Notes: generated from the sequence alone by a model not told the origin. A DNA stretch of 64,000 nt from an uncultured Bacteroidales bacterium (GCA_900317845.1 ONII01000019.1:28057-92056), one strand, 5' to 3'. Shown: positions 41,226 to 49,745, counted from the stretch's first letter. A program made the numbers and translations.

Positions 41226-42005
41226 GTGAAAACCGGTCTCATCCTGGACATCATCTTCGGCGCGCTTATGCTGCCGGGGATGATGTTTCTTTTCCCGGTT
41301 GCCGAATGGCTGCAGTGGCATCCGGGCTATGTGCTTGCATACGGCATCTGGCTCTATGCGGTGTGGCTGCTGTGCCGCCGCTTCCTGGGGCCGCAGTTGT
41401 ACCTGGGCTGGCGTGGCATCATCTCTGTGGGCTCCGTCCTTTTCCTGATAGCCGCCGTCACGTTCCTGATGACCCTCACGCCGGTGGAGTTCCCGGGCGT
41501 AACCACGGAAATGGGCACCATGGGTCTTCACCAGCGCGCCATGTGGATCCTTCTCATCGCCGTAGTAGCCAACGGCATCCCCGTGGGTTACTGGCGGGCA
41601 CAGGCAAAAGACCTGCAGGAGACCCGGGAGGTAGCCCGGGCCGTGGACAACGCCCGCGAGGCGCTGGAAACCCGCCGGGCAGAGGCCGAGACCGGCGAGG
41701 AAATCCAGGTGAAAGCCGGGTACAAGACCCAGCACATCCCCGTATCGGCCATCCAATTCATTGAAGGGCGGAACAATTACGCCTGTTTCCACCTGGACCA
41801 CCGCGAGGATATTGTCTCAAAAATTCCGCTCAAGGATGTGCTGCCCCTGCTGCCGGAGGGTGCGTTTGTACGCATCCACCGCTCGTATATTGTCCCGCTG
41901 TGGCGCATCGAGAAACGCTCTTCCGCAGCCGTAAAACTCATGGGAATGGACGAGGCCCTTCCGGTGGGACGCGCCTACAAAGACGTACTGAAGAACAATG
42001 GCTAA
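41226..42005 (+). CDS. Membrane-anchored LytTR-family transcriptional regulator (GTG start)
   Basis: The protein is 259 aa. Four hydrophobic helices occupy residues 1-125 (LILDIIFGALMLPGMMFLF to MWILLIAVVANGIPVGYW), then a short coiled coil (REVARAVDNAREALETRRAE). A C-terminal LytTR DNA-binding domain follows (IPVSAIQFIEGRNNYACFHL, EGAFVRIHRSYIVPLWRIEK). The only start that includes the first helix is a GTG at 41226. It is likely a one-component regulator that senses something in the membrane. The last codons overlap the symporter ATG by 8 bp, so the symporter may be a target or partner. Confidence 0.83.
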   Translation: MKTGLILDIIFGALMLPGMMFLFPVAEWLQWHPGYVLAYGIWLYAVWLLCRRFLGPQLYLGWRGIISVGSVLFLIAAVTFLMTLTPVEFPGVTTEMGTMGLHQRAMWILLIAVVANGIPVGYWRAQAKDLQETREVARAVDNAREALETRRAEAETGEEIQVKAGYKTQHIPVSAIQFIEGRNNYACFHLDHREDIVSKIPLKDVLPLLPEGAFVRIHRSYIVPLWRIEKRSSAAVKLMGMDEALPVGRAYKDVLKNNG

Positions 42006-43311
42006 AGACTTTTATGCAACCCGGTCCACCGCCTGGTGGAAGGTGGCTATCGCCATGATTGGCAGCTGCCTGTCCGGCGTCACCTTTGTGTCGGTGCCCG
42101 GCATGGTGGGCAGCGTGGGATTCGGCTACCTGCAAATGTGCGTGGGCTTTTTCCTGGGCTATCTGGTGATAGCCTTCGTGCTCACGCCGCTGTATTTCCG
42201 CCTCAACGTGGTGTCTGTGTACCAATACCTGGAACAGCGCTTTGGGGTATCGGCCCACAAAACGGGCGCCTGGTTTTTCTTTCTCTCCAAGATGCTGGGC
42301 GCGGCGGTGCGGCTGTTCCTGATGATTGCTACGCTGCAGCTGCTGGTGGCCAGCCCGGCGGGCATCCCCTTCTGGGTAACGGTGCTGGTGGTGATGCTGC
42401 TGGAATGGCTGTACACCGTGCGCGGGGGCGTAAAAGCCGTTATCGGCCTGGACATGGTAAAAACCCTGTCCATGGTGGTGGCGGTGGCGCTGTGCCTGGT
42501 GCTCATCGCCCGGGAAGTGGGCGCGCCGGACACCTCGCTCATGCGGGTTTTCTATTTTGACGATGTGAACCACCCGCAGTTCTTCTGGAAACAGCTGGTG
42601 GGCGGCCTGTTCACCGTGGTGGCCACCACCGGCATGGACCAGGACATGATGCAGCGCACCCTGGCCTGCAAAAGCGTCCGGGACTCGCAGAAGAACCTCA
42701 TCGTGAGCGTGTGCCTGCAAATTGTCACCATCGCCCTGTTCCTGTTCCTGGGCGTGTACTTGTATCAGTTTGCGGCCCTTCATGGCCTGGAAGCCAAGGG
42801 AGACACCCTCTTCCCGGCCGTTGCCTGGAGCGGGCTCCTGCCGGCCTCGGGGCTGGTAGCAACGCTGTTCATCGTGGGGCTGGTGATGGCGGGCTTTCCG
42901 GCCGGCGGAAGCGCGTTAACCTCCTTAACTACGTCGTTTACCATCGACATTCTGGGTGGGAAAGACAGCAAACGCAGCTGGATTCATACCGGAATGGCGA
43001 TCCTGATGGCCGTGTGCATCCTGGTGTTCAACGCCCTTAACAGCACCTCCGTGATAGACGCCGTGTACCGGCTGGCCAGCTATACGTACGGCCCCATTCT
43101 GGGCCTGTTCAGCTTTGGTCTTTGCTGCAAGGCGCGGGTGCGGGACAAGTGGGTGCCGGCGGTGGCCGTGGCCGCTCCCCTGCTGTGCCTGGTGCTGGAT
43201 ATGAACTCCGTACGCTGGTTCGGCGGCTACCACTTCAGTTACGAGCTTCTGCTGATGAACGCCGTCTTCACCATGCTGGGGCTTTGCCTTCTGATTCGCA
43301 AAAAACAATAG
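41998..43311 (+). CDS. Sodium:solute symporter family protein, N-terminally short
   Basis: A 437-aa SSS-family transporter: GMVGSVGFGYLQMCVGFFLG, FRLNVVSVYQYLEQRFG, a conserved ATTGMDQDMMQRTLACKSVR loop and GLVMAGFPAGGSALTSLTTS. About 11-12 membrane segments are visible. Family members usually have one more helix before the segment that here opens the protein (FYATRSTAWWKVAIAMIGSC). In this gene that helix is missing because the ATG at 41998 lies within the end of the LytTR gene, with no in-frame extension. It could be a loss or an unusual but functional form. Substrate is unknown. Confidence 0.85.
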   Translation: MAKDFYATRSTAWWKVAIAMIGSCLSGVTFVSVPGMVGSVGFGYLQMCVGFFLGYLVIAFVLTPLYFRLNVVSVYQYLEQRFGVSAHKTGAWFFFLSKMLGAAVRLFLMIATLQLLVASPAGIPFWVTVLVVMLLEWLYTVRGGVKAVIGLDMVKTLSMVVAVALCLVLIAREVGAPDTSLMRVFYFDDVNHPQFFWKQLVGGLFTVVATTGMDQDMMQRTLACKSVRDSQKNLIVSVCLQIVTIALFLFLGVYLYQFAALHGLEAKGDTLFPAVAWSGLLPASGLVATLFIVGLVMAGFPAGGSALTSLTTSFTIDILGGKDSKRSWIHTGMAILMAVCILVFNALNSTSVIDAVYRLASYTYGPILGLFSFGLCCKARVRDKWVPAVAVAAPLLCLVLDMNSVRWFGGYHFSYELLLMNAVFTMLGLCLLIRKKQ

Positions 43312-43317
43312 GTCGAT

Positions 43318-44604
43318 ATGAAAAAAACGCTCTCTCTCCTTCTTCTTCTCGCCCTCTGCCTGGGTGCGCAGGCCCAAATTCCGCAAAAGGAAGCGTTGCT
43401 GCAGGACTTCCACGAGCGCCTGTACCGCGTGGGCATGAACATGGACCCGTACGAGTACCTTCCGGGGCCGCAAACGCCCGCTCCCAAGGGCTATAAACCC
43501 TTCTATATCAGCCATTACGGCCGGCACGGCTCCCGCAGCAACTGGGCGGGCGACCTTTATGCCCAAATTCAGGCCAAGTACCAGCGGGCCGCAGACGCCG
43601 GGCTCCTCACGGAGGAAGGCCTGCGGACCAAGGAGACTATCGACCGGCTCATTGCCCTCCACGACAACATGGACGGCCGACTGACGCCGCTTGGGGCAGA
43701 GGAGCATCGGCAAATTGCCGGACGCATGTATGCGAACTACGCGCGCGTATTCAAGAAGGGAAGCAAAAAAGTGACGGCCCGCTCCAGCGTTGTGCCCCGC
43801 GTACTGGTGAGTATGACCGCCTTCACGGGAGAGCTCCTGAGCCGCCAAAGCGACCTGGAGATTAGCTGGGACACCGGCGAGGAAATCATGAAGCTGGTGA
43901 GCACGGATTCCCCCCGCCCCGTCACCAAGGCCGTTTGGGACATCATCCATCGGCATCAGGACAAGCATACGCCGGACACGCTGGATTTTCAGCGCCGGGT
44001 ATTCCTGCGCACAGACCCGTCCGTCACGGGCAGCACCAAAACCTTTATGTCACAGACCTTTGACATGGCTGTAGGCTGCGCCGCCTTTGAACTGGGGGAC
44101 CGCATCTTCCGTCTGTTCACGGACGAGGACCTGCTGGCCTACAACCAGATTCACGTCCTGAGCTTCTACCTTCGCCAGTGCAACTCCGTGGAGTACGGCG
44201 ACGACCGCATGCCGTCCGTGAATCCCACCATCGAGGATATCATTGAACGGGCCGATGCCGCCATCGCCACAGGCGAAACCGCCGCCGACCTCCGCTTTGG
44301 CCACGACTACCACGTGCTGGCGCTGGGCTCCCGCCTGGGGCTGAAGGGGATTGCGGAGCGCATGACGGCCGAGGAATGCCTGTACTGGCCCGGCTGGCGC
44401 TATACCCCTTTTGCCGCCAACATCCAGCTCATTTTCTACAAGAACAAGCAGGGTGACGTCCTGGTGAAGCCCCTCCTGAACGAGCGGGAGACGCCCGTCC
44501 TGGGCCTGGAAGGCGGCCCGTACTACTCCTGGGAAGCCTACAAGGCCTGGCTCTATGCCCACTGGCCCAAGCCCACGCAAATGGAAACCGTGAATACGTT
44601 TTAA
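43318..44604 (+). CDS. Exported histidine-phosphatase-superfamily protein (MINPP/phytase-like), paralogue 2
   Basis: The protein is 428 aa with signal peptide MKKTLSLLLLLALCLGAQAQ. Catalytic motif ISHYGRHGSRSNW (RHGxR) at about residues 60-72, and distal RFGHDYHVLALGSRLGL supplying the second catalytic His-Asp. The protein also has SFYLRQCNSVEYGDDRMPSV and the shared CNLQL-like strand as NIQLIFYKNKQGDVLVKPLL. It follows the symporter by 6 bp, so regulator, symporter and phosphatase may be one transcript, ended by the terminator at 44610. The link suggests uptake of a product released by the phosphatase, but that is inference. Confidence 0.88.
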   Translation: MKKTLSLLLLLALCLGAQAQIPQKEALLQDFHERLYRVGMNMDPYEYLPGPQTPAPKGYKPFYISHYGRHGSRSNWAGDLYAQIQAKYQRAADAGLLTEEGLRTKETIDRLIALHDNMDGRLTPLGAEEHRQIAGRMYANYARVFKKGSKKVTARSSVVPRVLVSMTAFTGELLSRQSDLEISWDTGEEIMKLVSTDSPRPVTKAVWDIIHRHQDKHTPDTLDFQRRVFLRTDPSVTGSTKTFMSQTFDMAVGCAAFELGDRIFRLFTDEDLLAYNQIHVLSFYLRQCNSVEYGDDRMPSVNPTIEDIIERADAAIATGETAADLRFGHDYHVLALGSRLGLKGIAERMTAEECLYWPGWRYTPFAANIQLIFYKNKQGDVLVKPLLNERETPVLGLEGGPYYSWEAYKAWLYAHWPKPTQMETVNTF

Positions 44605-44609
44605 CACAA

Positions 44610-44636
44610 AAAAAGACCGGCAAGTCCGGTCTTTTT
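44610..44636. terminator. Bidirectional rho-independent terminator
   Basis: AAAAAGACCGG, loop CAAGT, CCGGTCTTTTT. It ends the plus-strand phosphatase transcript and, in the other direction, the small lipoprotein gene. Confidence 0.9.
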
Positions 44637-44678
44637 GATGTTGTGCGACATTTGCGCAATAGAATTCACACGACAGTA

Positions 44679-45035
44679 CTATCGTTTGTATTCCTTTACT
44701 GTTGTCTTGGGAGCCTTACTGGAATCTTCTGCGGCAGCCTGGAAATAGAGGATATAGTCATATTTCGAGCTGGCTTTCCATTTCTCCCACACGGCGTCGC
44801 ATGCAGCAATGGCCTTTTGGTCGTTCGTGGCATTCCTGTAGACAATACCGTCGCCAAAAGCTTCCCGCAAAGCAGCGTTAAACTGCAAATTAATGGTTGC
44901 GTCGTACGTCTCTGTGGTGTTGGCCCTGACATAGTAACCGCCGGCGTTTGCGCCGGTGTCGGTCTTGGAGCAGGATGCGGCCAGAAGGGCCACGGCTGCG
45001 ACTGCGATAGCAGCGAAAATAGCTTTGATCTTCAT
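44679..45035 (-). CDS. Small lipoprotein of unknown function
   Basis: The protein is 118 aa: lipoprotein signal peptide with lipobox LLAASCSK (Cys 22), then a mature domain of about 95 residues (GYYVRANTTETYDATINLQF, AIAACDAVWEKWKASSKYDY). I do not recognise the family. It has its own consensus promoter (45078-45109) and shares the bidirectional terminator, so it is a single-gene transcript. Confidence 0.75.
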   Translation of the reverse strand: MKIKAIFAAIAVAAVALLAASCSKTDTGANAGGYYVRANTTETYDATINLQFNAALREAFGDGIVYRNATNDQKAIAACDAVWEKWKASSKYDYILYFQAAAEDSSKAPKTTVKEYKR

Positions 45036-45077
45036 AATTAAAAAAATTTAAAAGTTAACGTTCTTCTTTCGTGGTCG

Positions 45078-45109
45078 CAAACTTACGGTTTTTATTTTAC
45101 AATTACAAA
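45078..45109 (-). promoter_or_regulatory. Promoter of the small lipoprotein gene
   Basis: Minus strand TTTG (45106-45109), 20-bp spacer, TAAGTTTG (45078-45085), about 43 bp from the ATG. Confidence 0.75.
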
Positions 45110-45112
45110 CCC

Positions 45113-45141
45113 TTGGACCATAAGTTTTTTTGCTATCTTTG
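45113..45141 (+). promoter_or_regulatory. Promoter of the PAP2-VanX gene, giving a nearly leaderless mRNA
   Basis: TTG (45113-45115), 18-bp spacer, TATCTTTG (45134-45141). The ATG lies at 45148, six bases after the box, so transcription should begin at or next to the start codon. Confidence 0.6.
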
Positions 45142-45147
45142 TAGGTT

Positions 45148-46482
45148 ATGAGAACAATAAAGAACTTTTGGCTACTTGCAGCCGTCCTGTTTTTGGGCTG
45201 CAACACAGCCCTTTGGGGCCAAAACGCAAAGGCATACATCCCCGTAGAACAATTGCCGGACCTTATCCAGTGCATCCCGCCGCCCCCGGCCAAGGACTCC
45301 CCGGCATTCCAGTATGACAAACAGCGCTACAAGTGGGGCAAGCAGCAGCGGAAAAACGCGGAGCGGGCCGCCATTGCCAAGCGAGATGCCGTATGGACCG
45401 ACGAAGCCCTGATGACGGAATTCTCCGTGCCGTTCGGGATGGAACTATCGGCCCGGGAAACGCCGGCCATCTGGAACGTGGTGGTGCGCGGATACCGCAC
45501 CGTGAACCAGATGCGGGTGGCGCCCAAGGCTCATTATCAGCGCATCCGTCCGTTTGTTTACTTTAAGGAACCTACGCTTACCGGCGAGGACGATGCCCTC
45601 CGCGGAGAAGGCAGTTACCCCTCCGGACACACGCTGCGCGCCACTGCTGCGGCACTCATCCTGGCGCAAATCAACCCGGCGGCGGCCAACGCCATCTTCG
45701 CCCGCGCCTGGGAGGCCGGGGAAAGCCGTGTCATTGCCGGCTGCCACTGGCAGAGCGACGTGGATGCCACCCGCGTAGGGGCCGGTTTCGGGGTGTCGGT
45801 CCTGCAGACCTGCCCGGAATTCCAGGCCGATCTTGCCAAGGCCCGGGAGGAGTTCCAGCGCCTTTCCATCGGCAGGGATTATTTTGTGTCCGTGACGGAT
45901 GTGGTGCCGGACGTAATTCTGGAAATCCGCTATTTTGGCACCTATAATTTTGTGGGAGAACGCATCGACGGGTACAAGGCCCCGACAGCCCTTCTCACCA
46001 AAGAGGCTGCCGCTGCGTTGAAGGCGGTCAGTGACGATGTAAAAGCGCAAGGCTACAGGCTCAAGATTTACGACGCCTACCGTCCGCAGTGCGCCGTGGA
46101 CCATTTTGTGCGCTGGGCCGCCAGCCTTCCCGACACCCGCATGAAGCCGTACTTCTATCCGGATCTGGACAAGAGCGTCCTCTTCGACCAGGAGTACATC
46201 ATGGCCAAAAGCGGCCACACACGTGGTTCTACGGTGGATTTGACGCTCTTTGACATGCGCACGGAGAAGGAAGTGGACATGGGCGGCACCTTTGACTGGT
46301 TTGGCCCGGAGAGCCATCCGGACTACAAAGAAGGCCTTACCCCGGAGCAATACGCCAACCGCATGATCCTCCGGGAAGCCATGCTCCGCCACGGCTTTAA
46401 GCCGCTGGAGACCGAATGGTGGCACTTCACCCTGGGCGAAGAACCTTTCCCGGACCGTTATTTCAACTTCCCGGTAGAATAA
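45148..46482 (+). CDS. Exported fusion of class A (PAP2) acid phosphatase and VanX-type D-Ala-D-Ala dipeptidase
   Basis: The protein is 444 aa with an N-terminal signal. Residues 30-225 carry every element of the class A acid phosphatase signature: Lys127-x6-Arg-Pro, PSGH at 158-161, and SR-x5-H-x3-D from 193 to 204. Residues 240-444 are an M15D peptidase: AYRP (Arg 312), SGHTRGSTVD with zinc ligands His 357 and Asp 364, and EWWHF with catalytic Glu 423 and ligand His 426. VanX-type enzymes hydrolyse D-Ala-D-Ala; the PAP2 half may act on lipid or nucleotide phosphates. Both active sites look intact. Its 3' end is 1 bp from the convergent outer-membrane protein gene. Confidence 0.9.
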   Translation: MRTIKNFWLLAAVLFLGCNTALWGQNAKAYIPVEQLPDLIQCIPPPPAKDSPAFQYDKQRYKWGKQQRKNAERAAIAKRDAVWTDEALMTEFSVPFGMELSARETPAIWNVVVRGYRTVNQMRVAPKAHYQRIRPFVYFKEPTLTGEDDALRGEGSYPSGHTLRATAAALILAQINPAAANAIFARAWEAGESRVIAGCHWQSDVDATRVGAGFGVSVLQTCPEFQADLAKAREEFQRLSIGRDYFVSVTDVVPDVILEIRYFGTYNFVGERIDGYKAPTALLTKEAAAALKAVSDDVKAQGYRLKIYDAYRPQCAVDHFVRWAASLPDTRMKPYFYPDLDKSVLFDQEYIMAKSGHTRGSTVDLTLFDMRTEKEVDMGGTFDWFGPESHPDYKEGLTPEQYANRMILREAMLRHGFKPLETEWWHFTLGEEPFPDRYFNFPVE

Positions 46483-46483
46483 A

Positions 46484-47824
46484 CTACTTCCACTTCTTGG
46501 AGAAGAGGGTGGGAGAAACCACCAGCGAGAACCAGCCCCAGTGGGCGTGCTGGCCCACACCTTCCTGCTTGAGCCGGGCCATGGTCTCGGTGCCCATCAT
46601 GTAGGTGTAGCCCACCGACAGGGAGATGAAGCTGTTGAAGGTGTAGCCCAGCTGCACATCTACGCTGTGACCCAGCGTGCTGCCCAGGTCCTTGAGCTGG
46701 GTGGCCACGGCCAGGTAGTGGTAGGTGATACCGCAGTCCAGCCCCTTCCAGGGCTTGCCGGATGCGCCGATGAAGGCGTTCTGCAGACCGGGCGTGAAGC
46801 CGTTGATATAGGCACTCTCATAAAAATAGTCCAGCAGGCCATAGAACTTGGTGCGGGAACCGGTGATGGGGGAAAAACCGCGAATGACATCGTGGTGCAC
46901 CATCCCGAGCTTTCCGCCGTAAATCACCGGGACATAGTCGTCGCCGCTCAGGTAGTCATAGCCCAGCACAAAGCCATAGCGGCTTGAGGGGTTGATGGAG
47001 GCCTTGGCGCTGGCCATCCAGGCCTGAATGGGAATGGCGCCCATACCTTCACCTACCCACCTGCCTGACTGCCGGTAATAGGCGCCCTCTACGGTCACAT
47101 ATTTGGGATGGTAGTTCAGGTAGCCGCCGTACATTTGCTGGTACACCGTGCGGGGAGGGTTGTACACACTCCCCTCTTCCCCGGCCTGCAGGCCCATATT
47201 CATGAAAAGAAGCGATACGCCCAGCGGGAACACAGGGATATCATAGTGATACCAAAGCGTTTGCATGCTTTTATAGGGCTGTGCGCCGCCCACGTAATAA
47301 GTGCCATAATACACGTTGCCGCCGTTCTGGTTAAAGGACAGGATGGCGTGCACCTTGTGCCCGTACCCTTCATAGCCCACGCGGAGGGCGTCGTGCGAAC
47401 GGGACGCATTGGCAAAGTCGTTGGTGCCGATGATACGTTCATCGTCATAGGAAAGGGCAATGCGGCCCACCTGCGCAAACAGGCCGAAGGGCGCCGTTGC
47501 CTTTACCCAGCCCTCGTACAAGCCCACGGACAGGTTGCCGTTCATGCCCCAGACAGCGTTGTTCTGGAGGGTCAGGTGCGTCTGGAACCACTGTTTGTAC
47601 TGGTAGTCTGCAAGAACACGGACGCGGCCCATGATAAAGGCAGAGCGGCCCTCCGTGGACAGGCTGGCGCGGGGCAGGCCGCCGGCGCAAATTTCACCGT
47701 GTGTAAGGAAGTGAAGGCCCACGTTGAGGCTATGCTTCACTGAGTCTGCCTGGGTGCCTGTCTGGGCGAACGCCATGCTGCCCGCCAGCAGCAGCGCTAT
47801 GGCACTGATTATTAGTTTTTTCAT
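46484..47824 (-). CDS. Predicted outer-membrane beta-barrel protein
   Basis: The protein is 446 aa with signal peptide MKKLIISAIALLLAGSMAFAQ. The mature part alternates short amphipathic strands rich in Tyr, Gly and Trp (AFIMGRVRVLADYQYKQWFQ, YGGYLNYHPKYVTVEGAYYR, SVDVQLGYTFNSFISLSVGY), as in porin or alginate-export-like barrels. It contains NNAVWGMNGNLSVGLYEGWV and IGRIALSYDDERIIG-type strands. I cannot name a ligand. It is transcribed toward the PAP2-VanX gene and starts 81 bp from a divergent small exported protein. Confidence 0.78.
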   Translation of the reverse strand: MKKLIISAIALLLAGSMAFAQTGTQADSVKHSLNVGLHFLTHGEICAGGLPRASLSTEGRSAFIMGRVRVLADYQYKQWFQTHLTLQNNAVWGMNGNLSVGLYEGWVKATAPFGLFAQVGRIALSYDDERIIGTNDFANASRSHDALRVGYEGYGHKVHAILSFNQNGGNVYYGTYYVGGAQPYKSMQTLWYHYDIPVFPLGVSLLFMNMGLQAGEEGSVYNPPRTVYQQMYGGYLNYHPKYVTVEGAYYRQSGRWVGEGMGAIPIQAWMASAKASINPSSRYGFVLGYDYLSGDDYVPVIYGGKLGMVHHDVIRGFSPITGSRTKFYGLLDYFYESAYINGFTPGLQNAFIGASGKPWKGLDCGITYHYLAVATQLKDLGSTLGHSVDVQLGYTFNSFISLSVGYTYMMGTETMARLKQEGVGQHAHWGWFSLVVSPTLFSKKWK

Positions 47825-47846
47825 GCGACACGTGTTTAGCTAAATG

Positions 47847-47854
47847 CAAATATA
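47847..47854 (-). promoter_or_regulatory. Candidate -7 box for the outer-membrane barrel gene
   Basis: Minus strand TATATTTG, 23 bp from the ATG; no -33 match. Confidence 0.5.
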
Positions 47855-47875
47855 CGTATTATGCGGAATTATTTG

Positions 47876-47883
47876 TACATTTG
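47876..47883 (+). promoter_or_regulatory. Candidate -7 box for the small exported protein at 47905
   Basis: TACATTTG, 22 bp before the ATG; no clear -33. Confidence 0.5.
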
Positions 47884-47904
47884 CCTCAACGAAAACAATT
47901 TGCC

Positions 47905-48351
47905 ATGAAAGCACTCAAATCCATTCTTGCATTTGCGCTTGGGCTGGTTTGCACCGTAGCGCTGGCCCAAGACTCCCTGAAAGAAGTGGTAGCCTCCGGA
48001 AACAAGGTCTATGTCCGGATTGTGAACGACCAGGAGCATCCCATCCCGGCCGATGAAATTGAGGACGTCACCCGGGAATTTGCCGCCGCCGGCGCCTGGG
48101 AGCGCGTAGAAGAGGCCTCCGAGGCCGATTTCATCCTCAACGTGGAGGCCAAAAAGAAGATGGTCTTCAACAGCCCCCGTACCTGGCTCACTCCTTCCGT
48201 AGTGGACAAGGACGGCAACGTGCTCTGGAAAGGCGACACCTACAAGGCCGATGCCACCATGTTCAACGGCTACCGCGCCACCAACACCTGCATCAAGAAG
48301 GTCATCGAAAAGGGGTTCCAGGGGAACCTGTTCAAGAAGGCCGGGAGGTAA
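47905..48351 (+). CDS. Small exported protein of unknown function
   Basis: The protein is 148 aa from the ATG at 47905, which starts a signal peptide (MKALKSILAFALGLVCTVALAQ). The mature domain (SGNKVYVRIVNDQEHPIPADEIEDV shortened here to KVYVRIVNDQEHPIPADEIE, then FAAAGAWERVEEASEADFIL) has the alternating pattern of a small alpha/beta lipid- or curli-associated domain, but no family is certain. Its end at 48351 runs into a repeat-rich gap before the integrase remnant. Confidence 0.7.
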   Translation: MKALKSILAFALGLVCTVALAQDSLKEVVASGNKVYVRIVNDQEHPIPADEIEDVTREFAAAGAWERVEEASEADFILNVEAKKKMVFNSPRTWLTPSVVDKDGNVLWKGDTYKADATMFNGYRATNTCIKKVIEKGFQGNLFKKAGR

Positions 48352-48587
48352 TCCGGCTGCTTGCCCGCTTGCCGGGCCCGGCCGTGGAGTCCCCCACTGT
48401 TTAGGTGCTGAAGGCCCATCCTCTGGACCCTCAGCCCCCCTGGGCCGCAAAAGGTTGGCGGCCATTTTGTCAAAGGTTGGGCGAAACGGGCGTCTCGTCC
48501 TCAAAAACGGGGCAAAACAAGAACGAGATACCGCTTCGCGGCATCTGTGTCGTCTCGGAGGGCCCGCTCCCTCGGCATCCCCCCCCC
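48352..48587. other. Gene-free gap with GC dyads
   Basis: No gene seen. At about 48537-48580 there are units resembling the GTCAT/ATCTC family (GAGATACCGCTTCGCGGCAT, then CTCGGAGGGCCCGCTCCCTC). The C8 run directly before 48588 marks the broken edge of the integrase fragment. Confidence 0.5.
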
Positions 48588-48701
48588 AGTGTAGTCATGA
48601 AATGGACCGGCCATAGCGACTACAAAGCCATGAAACCCTACATTGACATAGTGGATTCCATCAAAGCTGAGTCTATGACCAAATTCAACAATTTATTTTA
48701 G
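48588..48701 (+). pseudogene. C-terminal remnant of a tyrosine recombinase (phage/ICE-type integrase)
   Basis: The fragment reads SVVMKWTGHSDYKAMKPYID and ends ESMTKFNNLF with a TAG. This is the last catalytic box of Bacteroidetes tyrosine integrases, keeping the GH (box His) and the nucleophilic Tyr in KPY. Nothing upstream in any frame continues the protein; it is replaced by GC-rich repeat sequence. It is a scar of an integrated element near tRNA-Ser. Confidence 0.75.
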
Positions 48702-48733
48702 GTTTTGGGCAAAGAATCGCTATCTTAGCGAAA

Positions 48734-49660
48734 ATGTTTGAACCTATGGCAAAGAAGGAAATAATTGTGAAGGAGTCCTCTGAGGTTATCGCAAATTGCG
48801 ACAACCTACCGCAGGGCGTCGTGGAAAGCCGTATTTTTACAATCAGGGGTGTTGAAGTTATCCTGGACCGAGACCTTGCAGAGTTCTACTCTGTTCCGAC
48901 ATCCAGATTGAACGAACAGGCCAAACGCAATCAGCGGCGCTTCCCAACTAGATTTCGTTTCCAGTTGACCCCTCAGGAAACCGCAGAGGTTATCGCAAAC
49001 TGCGATAGGCTGGCTCCACTGAAATTTAGTCCGACGCAACCTTATGCATATACCGAGCAAGGGGTTGCCATGCTATCAGCTGTTTTACACAGCAAGGACG
49101 CTGAGGACATCAGCGTGAGAATTATGGATGGCTTCGTGGCAATGCGGCGCTTCCTTGCGTCTAACGCCCAAGTGTTTCAGCGATTAGAACAGATAGAGTA
49201 TAAATTACTGGAAGACGACCATAAATTTGAACAGATTTTTTCAAAGCTTGAGGAAAAATCTTTGGAGCCCAAACAGGGCATCTTCTATGATGGCCAAATA
49301 TACGACTCCTACACATTTGTTAACTCTCTCATCAAAGCTGCCACAAAGAGCATCGTTTTGATAGACAACTACGTCGATGAAACCGTACTGACCATGCTGG
49401 ACAAACGGGAAACCGGGGTTGATGCGACCATCTATACTTTCAAGATTTCCAACCAGTTCAAATTAGATATTGCCAAGCATGATGCGCAGTACCCCGCCAT
49501 TCCGGTAAAGGTATTCACAAAAGCACATGACCGTTTCCTTGTTATTGATGATAAAGTGTATCACATTGGTGCCTCGCTCAAAGACCTGGGAAAGAAATGG
49601 TTCGCGTTTTCTTTGATGGAGAACCTGTCTCCGAGTGACTTGATCAGCCGCCTTATTTAG
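48734..49660 (+). CDS. ORF6N-domain DNA-binding protein with PLD-like C-terminus
   Basis: The protein is 308 aa. Residues 25-115 are an ORF6N/KilA-N-type domain of phage origin (GVEVILDRDLAEFYSVPTSR, LNEQAKRNQRRFPTRFRFQL, TEQGVAMLSAVL). A coiled region follows, and the C-terminus (LIKAATKSIVLIDNYVDETV, AHDRFLVIDDKVYHIGASLK) resembles the PLD-like module with HDRF in place of the usual HxK motif. Such proteins are common on mobile elements of Bacteroidetes; their function is unclear (antirepressor or defence-related). Lower GC than neighbours (many AT-rich codons) supports transfer. The ATG at 48734 is used; a second at 48746 is possible. Confidence 0.85.
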   Translation: MFEPMAKKEIIVKESSEVIANCDNLPQGVVESRIFTIRGVEVILDRDLAEFYSVPTSRLNEQAKRNQRRFPTRFRFQLTPQETAEVIANCDRLAPLKFSPTQPYAYTEQGVAMLSAVLHSKDAEDISVRIMDGFVAMRRFLASNAQVFQRLEQIEYKLLEDDHKFEQIFSKLEEKSLEPKQGIFYDGQIYDSYTFVNSLIKAATKSIVLIDNYVDETVLTMLDKRETGVDATIYTFKISNQFKLDIAKHDAQYPAIPVKVFTKAHDRFLVIDDKVYHIGASLKDLGKKWFAFSLMENLSPSDLISRLI

Positions 49661-49715
49661 CGAATTTGTCAGCATACTGACAAATCACCATTCCCCTTTC
49701 TTTTTCACGCCAATA

Positions 49716-49745
49716 GCCGAATGCCTTATGGCTTTCGGCCTTTTG
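49716..49745 (+). terminator. Rho-independent terminator after the ORF6N gene
   Basis: GCCGAATGCC, loop TTAT, GGCTTTCGGC, then CTTTTG. Confidence 0.8.

Noticed and set aside
45148-46482. Vancomycin-resistance vanX
   Set aside because: No vanH, vanA or regulators nearby, and the protein is exported and fused to a phosphatase; a cell-wall turnover role is more likely.
48405-48587. Upstream part of the open frame containing the integrase tail
   Set aside because: The translated residues before SVVMKWT are low-complexity and do not match the integrase core; the frame is open by chance through GC-rich repeat sequence.
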